NCBI GenBank assembly: GCA_002702065.1
Contig: NZXX01000002.1
Location: forward strand, 620,001-684,000
Direction of reading: 5' to 3'
Length of the DNA: 64,000 bases
Origin: Anaerolineaceae bacterium
GTDB lineage: Bacteria; Chloroflexota; Anaerolineae; Aggregatilineales; Phototrophicaceae
Shown: one piece after another, positions 26,059-35,000 of the stretch
Layout of the letters: each line of letters opens with the position of its first letter
Position numbering within the stretch: position 1 is the first letter of the stretch
Program-made: the position numbers and the translations under genes
Notes under the pieces: generated by a model
Databases searched by the model: none
What the model was told of the DNA's origin: nothing
The model's input: the letters and a program-made list of their open reading frames with translations, nothing else

Positions 26059-26967
26059 TTAACGTTTGAAGGTTTCGCCCAGCTTGCCGGTGTAATAGTC
26101 TCCGATGGCACGCACCATCACCGGGCGCAGCGCCCGCCGGTCCTGCCACTTGGGTTTGAGGGTCCAGCTGAGATAGGTGCGGACATATTCAAACCAGACG
26201 TTCAACCACGACTGGATACTGGCACGGGTTTTGTTCAGAAACAGAAAGCGATTGCGTGTCATGTAATAATAGGCCCAGGGCGAGGCGGCGCGTGCTTCGA
26301 TGGAAATTTTGTGCCACATCTTCGCCTGCGGGACATAACAGATCTTGTAGCCTGCGCGCCCGGCCCGCACACACCATTCCGTTTCTTCATAATAGATGAA
26401 AAAGTCATCGTCAAGCAAGCCAACCTTCTCCCACACCTCGCGGCGCACCATCAGCGCACAGCCGGTGATAAAGTCGGCTTCGCGCGGGGAATGGCCGAAC
26501 TGACCGTTGTCGGTTTCGTTCAGGCCGATCATGGATGACCGCCCGTGCTTCCAGTCAATGGCCCCGGCAATGGACCAGATCATATCCGGGTGGTCGTGAT
26601 AATAAATGGTGGGGCCGGTTACGCCGATGCTGGGGTCTTTCTCCATCACGTCAATCAGGATGTCGAACATATCCGGGGCGACGGTGGTGTCGTTGTTCAG
26701 CAGGATAATATAGTCGTCGCCGTTATCGAGGGCGCGGCGGATACCCGCGTTGTTACCACCCGTAAAACCCCGGTTTTCGCCCAGGTCGATCAAAGTCACA
26801 TCGGGATAGGCATCGCGAATCGCCTGAACGGATTCGGGCTTTGAGCCATTATCCACCACGATTGTATCGAGGTTGGGGTAGTTGACCTGTGTCAAGGATT
26901 CAAGGCAGGGAAGGGTGTAATGTTCATTATTAAAGTTAACCAGAATGACACCGATTGTCGGGCGCAT
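26059..26967 (-). CDS. Family 2 glycosyltransferase (paralogue A)
   Basis: A 302-aa GT-A glycosyltransferase. GVILVNFNNEHYTLPCLESL, TIVVDNGSKPESV, ENRGFTGGNNAGIRRAL and LLNNDTTVAPDMF (nucleotide and metal-binding region) are typical of rhamnosyltransferase-like GT2 enzymes. EETEWCVRAGRAGYKICYVP is the acceptor-side ED-type motif. There is no membrane domain. ATG 26967 has GGAGG 4 nt upstream. It is a clear paralogue of the divergent gene at 27375 along its whole length, including the shared tail SWTLKPKWQDRRALR. Confidence 0.92.
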   Translation of the reverse strand: MRPTIGVILVNFNNEHYTLPCLESLTQVNYPNLDTIVVDNGSKPESVQAIRDAYPDVTLIDLGENRGFTGGNNAGIRRALDNGDDYIILLNNDTTVAPDMFDILIDVMEKDPSIGVTGPTIYYHDHPDMIWSIAGAIDWKHGRSSMIGLNETDNGQFGHSPREADFITGCALMVRREVWEKVGLLDDDFFIYYEETEWCVRAGRAGYKICYVPQAKMWHKISIEARAASPWAYYYMTRNRFLFLNKTRASIQSWLNVWFEYVRTYLSWTLKPKWQDRRALRPVMVRAIGDYYTGKLGETFKR

Positions 26968-27374
26968 AAGTCCTCCGCAAGATGAGCGGTTTGTGAGCAA
27001 CGCCCTCATGCTAGCGGCGTGACCTTACATTTGGCTAAACGTTTATTGCCAGTTATTTCGTGAATTTTGTCCACGTTTCTGGCTTTCATGGCCCGGTTGT
27101 CACGTCCAGAAATGCCAATGTGCCCGTGAAGAAGGTTGCGAGCAAAGGTTCATTGGCGGCATGCTGCCCACATCAAACGGATGGGCCGCAGCACCCGGTC
27201 TGTGATGGGTTTGCCGGGCTTGTTCACGGACAAAGGTTGCTAAAACCAGGCAGCAGGCCCCGGATGGACGTTAAGATAGCTTTAGCCGAACGCAAGGCGC
27301 GATCAATAGAGTTAGGTTGTACTGGCTTAGCGAGATGATTCATAACTATCAACTCCGCAATTTGTGGTGATGAA
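26968..27374. other. 407-nt intergenic region between divergent GT2 paralogues
   Basis: I see no supportable gene here. An open frame of 92 codons (27060-27338) has no ribosome binding site, no family resemblance and an amino-acid make-up unlike its neighbours. The region must hold the promoters of both glycosyltransferase genes. TTGTAC near 27315 and CATAAC 18 nt later are a weak candidate for the plus-strand gene. No strong hairpin or repeat was found. Confidence 0.6.
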
Positions 27375-28286
27375 ATGACGCAACAACCCGATGTAAGTAT
27401 TATTGTGCTGAACTATAATCGCCGTGAAGACACCCTGGAATGTTTACGGTCGCTGCAACATCAGACCTATCTGTATACCCGGGTCATACTGGTGGATAAC
27501 GCCTCCACCGATGGGACGGTTGAAGCCGTTCGATCGCTGTACCCGATGGTTGAGGTGATCGAAACCGGTCAGAACCTCGGTTTTACCGGCGGCAATAACG
27601 TGGGTATTCAGCACGCCCTGGACGATGGCGCCGATTATATCCTGCTGCTGAACAATGATACGGTCGTTGCGCCGGACATGATTGAACAGATGGTCAGCGT
27701 CATGGAGCAGGATTCGAGCGTGGCGATTACCGGCCCGACGATCTACTACTATGAACAGCCCGAAATGATCTGGTCAGCCGGGGGGTCTATCGACTGGAAA
27801 CGCGGCCTGACCTTTATGGTTGGTGAAGGCGAAGAGGATAAGGGGCAGTTCGGCACGGAACCACGTGAGGTCGAGTTTGCGACCGGCTGCGCGTTGATGG
27901 TGCGGCGCGATGTGTGGGAACAGGTAGGACTGCTGGATGATACCTTCTTCATGTATTACGAGGAAGTCGAGTGGTGTGTGCGTGCCCGGCGGCATGGCAT
28001 GAAGATCGTGCATGTGCCGATGGCGATGATGTGGCACAAAATCTCATTGCAGGGCCGCGAGACGACCCCCGGTGCCTATTACTACCTGACTCGTAACCGG
28101 CTTCTATTCCTGAGCCAGAGCCATGCCAGCCTGCAAACCTGGTTGTATACGCTGGGCGATTATGCGCGCACGTGGCTGAGTTGGACAATTAAGCCCAAGT
28201 GGCAGGACCGCCGCCATCTGCGCGGGGTCATGCTGCGGGCGATTGGCGATTATTATACTGGCAAACGCGGACGGATGATGGTTTAG
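27375..28286 (+). CDS. Family 2 glycosyltransferase (paralogue B)
   Basis: A 303-aa GT2 enzyme with the same layout as the gene at 26059: SIIVLNYNRREDTLECLRSL, ILVDNASTDGTVEA, GQNLGFTGGNNVGIQHAL, LLLNNDTVVAPDMIEQM, ATGCALMVRRDVWEQVGLLD and EEVEWCVRARRHGMKI. It would transfer a sugar from a nucleotide donor to a lipid-linked or polysaccharide acceptor at the inner membrane face. It starts a plus-strand run with a GT4 and a GT-C-like membrane protein, with gaps of 3 nt and an 8-nt overlap, so the three are an operon. Confidence 0.92.
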   Translation: MTQQPDVSIIVLNYNRREDTLECLRSLQHQTYLYTRVILVDNASTDGTVEAVRSLYPMVEVIETGQNLGFTGGNNVGIQHALDDGADYILLLNNDTVVAPDMIEQMVSVMEQDSSVAITGPTIYYYEQPEMIWSAGGSIDWKRGLTFMVGEGEEDKGQFGTEPREVEFATGCALMVRRDVWEQVGLLDDTFFMYYEEVEWCVRARRHGMKIVHVPMAMMWHKISLQGRETTPGAYYYLTRNRLLFLSQSHASLQTWLYTLGDYARTWLSWTIKPKWQDRRHLRGVMLRAIGDYYTGKRGRMMV

Positions 28287-28289
28287 CCT

Positions 28290-29483
28290 ATGAAGATTGC
28301 TTTCCTGTCATGGTGGTGGCCGTATCCGGCGAATAATGGGGCCAAAATCCGCGTTTACAATCTCATTCGACATCTGGCCGCAACCCATGAGGTTACGCTG
28401 CTGTCGTTTGCCGAAACCGATGAAGCAACGCCGGACCAGATTGCACACCTGCAATCCTTTTGCGAGACGGTCGTGCCAGTCCCGAAACCGACTTATCACC
28501 CGAATAGTGTGAAGGCAACCCTGGGCTACTTCTCTAAATGGCCGCGTTCGTTGATCGACACCTACAGTGAAACGATGGCGGAGCGCGTGCAGCAGTACGC
28601 TGCCTCTGTCGACCTGCTCATCGCTTCACAGCTACAAACCCTGCGTTATCTCGAATGTGTGCCGCAGGTGCCTGCCATCCTTGAAGAAATGGAAGTCACG
28701 GGCTTTTACGAACGTGTGGAGCAGGCCAATGGTGCCAGTAGTCGGATGCGGGCGCAGATGACCGTCACCAAGCTGGAAAGCACCTTGCGCCGCCTGTTCG
28801 AACGCGGGGTGGCGATGACGGTGGTTTCGGAAGCGGAGCGCGAATTTCTGGCCTCGATAGCCCCGTTGGGCGCACACATTTCTGTGATTCCAAACGGTGT
28901 CGATACGAAAATCAACCAACCGGATGAAACGCCGCCGGTGCCGAACACGCTTATCTATCCGGGGGCGGTGACCTACAGTGCCAACTATGATGCGGTCAAG
29001 TGGTTTGTTGGTGAGGTGCTGCCGCTGGTGCGCCAACGTGTGCCGGATGTATCGTTTACCGTGACCGGTGGGACGGGTGGTGTCAACATTCGCAAGCTGG
29101 CGGCCCAGCCCGGTGTGCGCTTTACCGGCTATTTGCCGGAGATTGCGCCCGCGATACGTGCCAGCTGGGCAACGGTGGTCCCGCTGCGTCAGGGCGGCGG
29201 CACCCGCCTGAAAATCCTTGAGTCGATGGCTTTGGGAACACCGGTCATTGCGACCCACAAAGGCGCGGAAGGGCTGAAAATTCACTCTGGCGGTGACATT
29301 CTGATTGCGGATGAACCGCAGGTCATGGCCGACTCGATCTGTGCGCTGCTGGCAGACCCCACATTGCGGGCACGCCTGGCAGCCGGGGCACGGGCGCGGG
29401 TGGAAACCGAATACGACTGGACGATTATCGGACAAAATCTGCTGGAACTGGTGAATCAACAGGGGGCTGCTATTCATGGTTAG
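28290..29483 (+). CDS. Family 4 (GT-B) glycosyltransferase
   Basis: A 397-aa GT-B glycosyltransferase. The N-terminal acceptor domain opens with IAFLSWWWPYPANNGAKIRV, with the glycine-rich NNGAK turn. The C-terminal donor domain has SVIPNGVDTKINQPDE, RFTGYLPEIAPAIRASWATV, VVPLRQGGGTRLKILESMAL and GTPVIATHKGAEGL, the GT4 nucleotide-sugar site. It starts 3 nt after the upstream GT2 stop and overlaps the downstream membrane-protein gene by 8 nt. The sugar is not known. Confidence 0.92.
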   Translation: MKIAFLSWWWPYPANNGAKIRVYNLIRHLAATHEVTLLSFAETDEATPDQIAHLQSFCETVVPVPKPTYHPNSVKATLGYFSKWPRSLIDTYSETMAERVQQYAASVDLLIASQLQTLRYLECVPQVPAILEEMEVTGFYERVEQANGASSRMRAQMTVTKLESTLRRLFERGVAMTVVSEAEREFLASIAPLGAHISVIPNGVDTKINQPDETPPVPNTLIYPGAVTYSANYDAVKWFVGEVLPLVRQRVPDVSFTVTGGTGGVNIRKLAAQPGVRFTGYLPEIAPAIRASWATVVPLRQGGGTRLKILESMALGTPVIATHKGAEGLKIHSGGDILIADEPQVMADSICALLADPTLRARLAAGARARVETEYDWTIIGQNLLELVNQQGAAIHG

Positions 29484-31194
29484 CAAAGTGCAATCGTCAC
29501 CCGCCATCGCCACACGCACAACAGGCCGCAGCAACAGCGCGCTGTTTACGCGGCGCGAATGGTTGTATGTCGGCGTGTTTATCCTGTTTATTCTGATGCT
29601 GACGGCGCTGCCCTATGTGTTTGCCTACCGGTCGGCCCCGCCCGATCGCCAGTTCATGGGCATCATGGTCAACATCCCCGATCATTTCCAGTACCTGTCC
29701 TGGATGCGCGAGGCGCAAACACGGGTGCTGGTGCCCAACCAGATGACGCCCGAAGACAGTATGCCGCTGTTGTTCAACTTCCTGTGGTGGACTCTGGGGC
29801 GCATCGAGGCGCTGACCGGGCTGGATTATGCCACGCTGTACCAGATCACGCGGCTGCTGGCCGGGGGTTTTGTGATGGCGGCGACCTACTTTTTCTGCGG
29901 CGTGGTGTTCCGCAACCGCACCAAGCGTTGGATCGCCTTTCTGATTGGGTCGCTAGGCGGCGGTTTGGGCTGGATCTGGGTGATCGAAAAATACCTGACT
30001 GGCAATGAAATCCCGCTGGATAAATCCTTTACGCTGTTTACATCGGAACCGAACACGTTCTTTAATGTGCTGGCCTTCCCTCATTTTTCGATTGCCGCCG
30101 GGTTGATCGCGGTGGTTTTCGGGTTGGTGCTGCTGGGGCAGCGTTCGCAGAACCTGCGCTATGCGTGGCTGGCAGCGGCGGTCAGCCTGTTGCTGAGCGT
30201 GCAGCACGCCTACGACATGTTTATCATTTACCCGGTGATCGGCCTGTTTGCGCTGTTTGTCTGGATGCGCGACCGCCGGTTCCCGCTGTATCTGTTCAAA
30301 CTTGGGGTGATCGTCGTGCTGGTGTCGATGTGGCCGGCATTGCAGGCCTTCCTGATCACCACGGTGGATCCGGTGATGCGCGGCGTGCTGGCACAGTTCG
30401 ATAACGCCGGGGCGTTTACACCGGCACCCTACTACCTGCCATTCCTGATGGGCCTGTCGTGGCTGCTGGCGATCTGGGCACTGGATATTCGCACGCCATT
30501 GAAAGACCGTGACGATACGCACCTGTTCGTTGTCGCGTGGTTTCTGGCGCATTTTGTGCTGGTCTACCTGCCGATGGACTTTCAGATCCACATGCTCAGC
30601 GGCTGGCAGATTGTAGCCGGCGTGCTGGCGACTATCGGCCTGTACACGCGGGTGCTGCCGCTGCTGCGCCGCTTCTTCAAGAATCGCTCGCAGACACAGT
30701 TGATCCGTATCAGCGCGTCGGTGCTGCTGCTGGCGATTATCCCGGTGAATCTGTATCTGTTTGCCTGGCGGTTTATCGACCTGCGCCGGGCAGAAGCCCC
30801 CTTCTATATGCCCACCGATACCATTGCCGCCTATGATTATCTGGAAACGCAGGTGCAGTCGGACGACGTGGTGCTGTCCAGCCTGACCGTCGGCCAGTTC
30901 GTGCCTGCTTTGACCGGTGCGCGGGCGTATCTGGCACACTGGGCGCAGACGCTCGACTTCTTTACCAAGCGCGACAATGTGGCTGCCTTCTTTGGCACGG
31001 AGCTGACCGATGCCCAGCGCGAGGCCATCTTGCAGGAGTTCGGGGTGGATTACATCATCTACACGCCCGAAGAACAGGCACTGGGCGACTTCAACCTGGA
31101 CGACGCGCCCTATCTCGAAGCGGTGTTCAACAGCGGCGACGCGACCGTGTACGCAGTCACGCTGGATACGGTGGCGCTGGCAGCCAGCGATTGA
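29476..31194 (+). CDS. Polytopic membrane protein, GT-C glycosyltransferase-like
   Basis: A 572-aa integral membrane protein with about 11 hydrophobic helices between residues 30 and 450. It has a soluble C-terminal domain of about 130 residues (YDYLETQVQSDDVVLSSLT, EFGVDYIIYTPEEQA). The first periplasmic loop carries DHFQYLSWMREAQ, an acidic residue followed by Tyr in the place where GT-C lipid-phosphosugar transferases keep their catalytic Asp. I infer a GT-C-like role from this, the topology and the operon with a GT2 and a GT4; a flippase or polymerase role is possible. It overlaps the GT4 gene by 8 nt and ends in a strong terminator. Confidence 0.75.
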   Translation: MVSKVQSSPAIATRTTGRSNSALFTRREWLYVGVFILFILMLTALPYVFAYRSAPPDRQFMGIMVNIPDHFQYLSWMREAQTRVLVPNQMTPEDSMPLLFNFLWWTLGRIEALTGLDYATLYQITRLLAGGFVMAATYFFCGVVFRNRTKRWIAFLIGSLGGGLGWIWVIEKYLTGNEIPLDKSFTLFTSEPNTFFNVLAFPHFSIAAGLIAVVFGLVLLGQRSQNLRYAWLAAAVSLLLSVQHAYDMFIIYPVIGLFALFVWMRDRRFPLYLFKLGVIVVLVSMWPALQAFLITTVDPVMRGVLAQFDNAGAFTPAPYYLPFLMGLSWLLAIWALDIRTPLKDRDDTHLFVVAWFLAHFVLVYLPMDFQIHMLSGWQIVAGVLATIGLYTRVLPLLRRFFKNRSQTQLIRISASVLLLAIIPVNLYLFAWRFIDLRRAEAPFYMPTDTIAAYDYLETQVQSDDVVLSSLTVGQFVPALTGARAYLAHWAQTLDFFTKRDNVAAFFGTELTDAQREAILQEFGVDYIIYTPEEQALGDFNLDDAPYLEAVFNSGDATVYAVTLDTVALAASD

Positions 31195-31232
31195 CCTGTC
31201 CCCAACGCAAATTCGCATCGATAGAATGACCG

Positions 31233-31259
31233 GAGCGACGCATTAACGTCGCTCTTTTT
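31233..31259 (+). terminator. Rho-independent terminator of the glycosyltransferase operon
   Basis: GAGCGACG (31233-31240) pairs with CGTCGCTC (31247-31254) around a 6-nt loop, followed by TTTTT. It lies 38 nt after the membrane-protein stop. Confidence 0.92.
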
Positions 31260-31352
31260 GTGCCGGGAAAGTCCATCCGGTGGCGGCTCTGGCAGGTGTG
31301 TGTGGGCCGCGCTATGCTCAGGCTGTAGCTTATTTGAAGAAAGGATTTTTGG

Positions 31353-32558
31353 ATGCCTGCCCGAAAAGGTGATACCTGGAACGAATCCGAGACGTATAAA
31401 GATGCCTGGACGCTGCGCGAGGTGCGCCGTATTACGACCCAGGGTTTATATAACCAGACCCCTACTTATCACATCAATATTACGTTTACCGAAGATAGCG
31501 AATTTCTGGTCTTTGCGTCGGCCCGCGATGGCAAAAGCGCGGTGTACCGGGCGCATGTCCCCACTGGTGACATCACACAGCTGATTGATCCGATTGACGG
31601 TGTGGGCGGGTACGGCAGCCTGCACAAAGCCAATGGTGTGACTGCTGGCAACGGCATGGGCATTGATGGCGGGCATATGAGCATCGCGCCCCGCACCGGC
31701 TGGCTGACCTTTGTGGCCGGACGTACCCTGCGTGCCGTGCACATACAGACGCTTGAAGAACGCACGCTGGTCGAGGACATCGGCCCGGAGTGGACTCATG
31801 GCGTACTGAGTGTGGACCCAACAGAAACGTATGTCATCGTGGCGCTGATGAGCGCGCATCCGGAGATTCTGGCGGGTCAACGCTCGACGCGTCCCTACAT
31901 GACCCACTTCGCCGAAGGTCAGATGCAGCTGCGGATTATTCAGGTGCCGCTGGCCGGTGGGGCGGTGGAGACGATCTACAGCGAGGATGGTTGCAGCAGC
32001 GCCCACAGCCCGCACTGCCCGACAGATCCGGACCTGGTGCTGATTGATCGCGATTTTCCGCCGCGTTTCTGGGGGGGCAGCGATGGCAAGACCAATCGGA
32101 TCTGGACGCTGCGGCTGTCGACTGGCGAACTGACCGAACTACCGCCGCAGGATGAGGCTCGTTTCCAGGTGCATTCCGGCTGGACATGGGATGGTGAGCA
32201 TGTGATCTATCATGGGCGCAGCGCCGTCAGTGGTCATTATATCGGCGTCGTTGATAAACAGGGCAACACGGTGCGTGAATACGCCTTCCGTGATGCGCCG
32301 CATTATGGGCATGTGTCCGCAATGGCCGGACGCCCCGCTATTATCCTGGACGGCAATATCACCAATGACATGCTGCTGTGGCTGTACTATGACGCCGAGC
32401 AGCCCCGCGTCGAGGCGATTGCGCGACATAACACCAACTGGGGGGCACTGCCCGGTCAGTATCCGCACCCACACCCGGTTTCCGATTCGCAGGGGCGGTG
32501 GATTTCGTTTAACGTCGGGCAGAGTGGCCGCACGGATGTGTGCGTGGTCAAAGTCTGA
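31353..32558 (+). CDS. Oligogalacturonate lyase-like (PL22-type) beta-propeller
   Basis: A 401-aa cytoplasmic seven-bladed propeller protein. TPTYHINITFTEDSEFLVFA, GGHMSIAPRTGWLTFVA and HPHPVSDSQGRWISFNVG resemble the PL22 oligogalacturonate lyase family, where His residues bind Mn2+. Those enzymes split unsaturated digalacturonate by beta-elimination. There is no signal peptide, which fits the family. The ATG at 31353 has AAAGGA 11 nt upstream. No other pectin-degradation gene is nearby, so a related substrate or a non-enzymatic role is possible. Confidence 0.75.
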   Translation: MPARKGDTWNESETYKDAWTLREVRRITTQGLYNQTPTYHINITFTEDSEFLVFASARDGKSAVYRAHVPTGDITQLIDPIDGVGGYGSLHKANGVTAGNGMGIDGGHMSIAPRTGWLTFVAGRTLRAVHIQTLEERTLVEDIGPEWTHGVLSVDPTETYVIVALMSAHPEILAGQRSTRPYMTHFAEGQMQLRIIQVPLAGGAVETIYSEDGCSSAHSPHCPTDPDLVLIDRDFPPRFWGGSDGKTNRIWTLRLSTGELTELPPQDEARFQVHSGWTWDGEHVIYHGRSAVSGHYIGVVDKQGNTVREYAFRDAPHYGHVSAMAGRPAIILDGNITNDMLLWLYYDAEQPRVEAIARHNTNWGALPGQYPHPHPVSDSQGRWISFNVGQSGRTDVCVVKV

Positions 32559-32561
32559 TTC

Positions 32562-34274
32562 TTACGTGTCTAACGATTTATCAAACGGGAGCAGCATTCG
32601 AAAGGTGCTCCCGTTATCCACACTGCTTTCGACGGTAATGCTGCCGCCATGAGCGTCCGCGACTTTCTTCGCAATCGACAATCCCAAACCGGTACCGCCA
32701 TCCCGCGTGGAACGGGCGATGTCGGCCCGGTAAAGGCGCTCAAATATGTGGGGCAGGTCGTCGGGGCTGATGCCGATGCCACTATCCCGTACTTCCAGCA
32801 CAGCGAACTGATCTTGCCGGGTGGTGCGTACGATGACTGTGCCACCATCCGGCGTGAAATTGATCGCATTGTGAAGTAAATCATTGATGGCGTGGCGCAG
32901 CGCAAACGGGTCGCCGGTAAGGGGTGGCAGCTGTACATTGGACGTGTAGGTCAGCGAATGACTTTTCCTTTGGGCCAGCGGGCGGCTCTCTTCAACAGCC
33001 AGGCTAACCAATTGATTGAAATCGAATGACTCCGTCACCAGCGGAATGGCATTGGTATCCAGATTATGCATGGTCAGAAAATCATCAAACATCTGGGCCA
33101 GACGGGCTGCCTGAGCCTCAAGTTTTTCCAGATGGATGCGCTGTTGTTCGGGGTCGGTGGCTTTACCGAGCAAATAGATGCTGGTGTTGATGATCGTCAA
33201 CGGTGTCTTAAAATCGTGGGCCACATCGCTGATAAATTTTTGCAGCAGGGTTATGCGCAGCCGTTCAGCACTAAGTTCGAGCGTTTGCCGTTCCAACTTC
33301 TTGCGCTCGGTGATATCGCGGCTGATACCGATGAGGCCGATGACCCGATCTTCGGCGTCTATGAGCGGGATTTTGTTCGCAAGCGTGATAAAGGGTGTGC
33401 CATCGGCGTTGACCTGGGTCTGTTCGATATTGAGCAGGGATTTGCCCGTGACGATCACGGTGCGATCATCGTCGAGAAACTGCTGCGGAAGCGGCGGGTC
33501 GAACACGTCTGAAGCTGTTTTGCCGATCATGGCGGATGGGGTGGAATTGGCGGATCGGGCGTGGGCAAGGTTGTTGACGATGTAGCGCCCGTGCGTATCC
33601 TTGACATAAATAAAGTCCGGCGAGCTATCGATCAGCGCACGCAGCAGATTATGTTCTTCCCGATAGCGCTGTTCGCTCTGGCGCAGTTCGTCCGCCAGTC
33701 GAAGCTGGTGATCCTGATGTCGAATCAGCAGGCCCAGGATCACGACGCTGGCCGGAAAAACAAACAATACGGGTATCGCTGCCTCACGCAGGACCTCGAC
33801 TCGCACCTGTATGGGTGAAAAAGACAGCCAGAACATGGTTTGTATGCCGACCAGCAGACCCAGCACCAGCAGCCAGGGGGCGGTTACCGGTCGGTTATGA
33901 CGGGCCAGATAGGTTCGCAGCAGCAGGCTGATGGCGAAAACAGTCATTGCGCCGGCGACGCCCAGGGGTGCGCCAGCCCCCCCCAATGCCAGCCGGTAGG
34001 CGCTCATCATGGCGGTGGCGATGATGCCGGGAAAACCGCCGCCGAACAGTGCTGCAATCGCCAGGATCGAAAAACGCCCGTCCAGAATAATGCCAGGGAC
34101 AATGGTGTTCTGGCGCGTCATGGCAATGATCGCACTTACACCAAAGATGACACCCGTCAGGATGTTTTGCCAGCGCCATGAGAACTGAGCAAGATGCGGC
34201 TTGAGCAGCCCATACGTATAGGTGAGGGTCACCAGCAGGGCTATGTTATAAAGTAAGTCAGTCAGAATCGTCAT
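32562..34274 (-). CDS. Sensor histidine kinase with LytS-type 5TM and PAS domains
   Basis: A 570-aa membrane sensor kinase. Residues 1-190 hold six or so helices of the 5TMR-LYT type (TIVPGIILDGRFSILAIAAL, FGGGFPGIIATAMMSAYRLA). Then come a PAS domain (LIDSSPDFIYVKDTHGRYIV ... VIGLIGISRDITERKKLE), HisKA with the phosphoacceptor in VAHDFKTPLTII, and a HATPase domain with N-box NDLLHNAINFTPDGG, RDSGIGISPDDLPHIFERLY and GGTGLGLSIAKKV. No response regulator lies next to it. It ends 4 nt from the convergent PL22-like gene. Confidence 0.93.
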   Translation of the reverse strand: MTILTDLLYNIALLVTLTYTYGLLKPHLAQFSWRWQNILTGVIFGVSAIIAMTRQNTIVPGIILDGRFSILAIAALFGGGFPGIIATAMMSAYRLALGGAGAPLGVAGAMTVFAISLLLRTYLARHNRPVTAPWLLVLGLLVGIQTMFWLSFSPIQVRVEVLREAAIPVLFVFPASVVILGLLIRHQDHQLRLADELRQSEQRYREEHNLLRALIDSSPDFIYVKDTHGRYIVNNLAHARSANSTPSAMIGKTASDVFDPPLPQQFLDDDRTVIVTGKSLLNIEQTQVNADGTPFITLANKIPLIDAEDRVIGLIGISRDITERKKLERQTLELSAERLRITLLQKFISDVAHDFKTPLTIINTSIYLLGKATDPEQQRIHLEKLEAQAARLAQMFDDFLTMHNLDTNAIPLVTESFDFNQLVSLAVEESRPLAQRKSHSLTYTSNVQLPPLTGDPFALRHAINDLLHNAINFTPDGGTVIVRTTRQDQFAVLEVRDSGIGISPDDLPHIFERLYRADIARSTRDGGTGLGLSIAKKVADAHGGSITVESSVDNGSTFRMLLPFDKSLDT

Positions 34275-34410
34275 CGCAACGGCATTGGCTAATTCGGCAA
34301 GATGAAGGCGTATGAAATTGACTTATACGGCAAGATTGGCGCAATTATAAACTTTTCCAGATTTGTTTGCCCATTACCTGGGGCGATTGACAGGCGTGAA
34401 TCGAGTTGTG

Positions 34411-34785
34411 TCAGAGACGCTGGCTGCGCAGCCATTGCAGCCCTGCTGCCTGCGTGTCGAAGAACGCCACCGTGAAATTGTTCAGCCCCAACTCACTCAG
34501 CAAGTTGCGGGCAGAATCCGACGCGGTGACGTCTGCATAAATGAACGCTGCATAGCCTGTTTGCGATTGAAAGCGAGGAAACAGGTCGGCACGCTTTTTA
34601 CGGGCGCGCCCACTAAATGTACCATGTTCTGCCGCGACATTCACTAGAACATAAAATGGCTGGTGATCGGGTACGTCGCTCAGCAAGCCTTCCAGCGATA
34701 GGGCCCAGGTATCAACGGACTCGTCGCTGAAGTCGGTAAACGTGTAGATGATGATGTCACCTTGCTGGTCAATCGAAAGACCCAT
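34411..34785 (-). CDS. Small STAS-like protein between two histidine kinases
   Basis: A 124-aa soluble alpha/beta protein (IDQQGDIIIYTFTDFSDESV, FYVLVNVAAEHGTFS, AAFIYADVTASDSARNLLSE, NNFTVAFFDTQAAGLQWL). The alternating strands and helices and the length recall the STAS / SpoIIAA-like fold, but I do not see a conserved phosphorylatable Ser in the usual place. AAGGTACAGG precedes the ATG. It lies between two orphan histidine kinases, which hints at a signalling role. This is an inference from position and fold. Confidence 0.65.
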   Translation of the reverse strand: MGLSIDQQGDIIIYTFTDFSDESVDTWALSLEGLLSDVPDHQPFYVLVNVAAEHGTFSGRARKKRADLFPRFQSQTGYAAFIYADVTASDSARNLLSELGLNNFTVAFFDTQAAGLQWLRSQRL

Positions 34786-35000
34786 GCAGCCTGTACCTTA
34801 TTACTCGGAAACTTGCTCAGTCTAGTGATAAGTCTCGTGTGACGCAACCCGCAGCTTTAGTCGATTTTCGCGAAGCAGGACCCGTTCATCCAGCACCGCT
34901 TGATGGCTGTGGTGAGGCAGTACGCCCATACGTTTTCTCTCATTCGTGATTGATGTCCGATATACTATATTCGTCTGTACGACTTGCGGTTGAGATCATC

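Noticed and set aside
27060..27338. 92-codon frame in the gap between the GT2 paralogues
   Set aside because: No ribosome site, atypical composition, no resemblance to known proteins.
29953..31218. 421-codon antisense frame opposite the GT-C-like membrane protein
   Set aside because: Composition dominated by Gln, Arg and His, with no motifs. The plus strand encodes a well-formed membrane protein.
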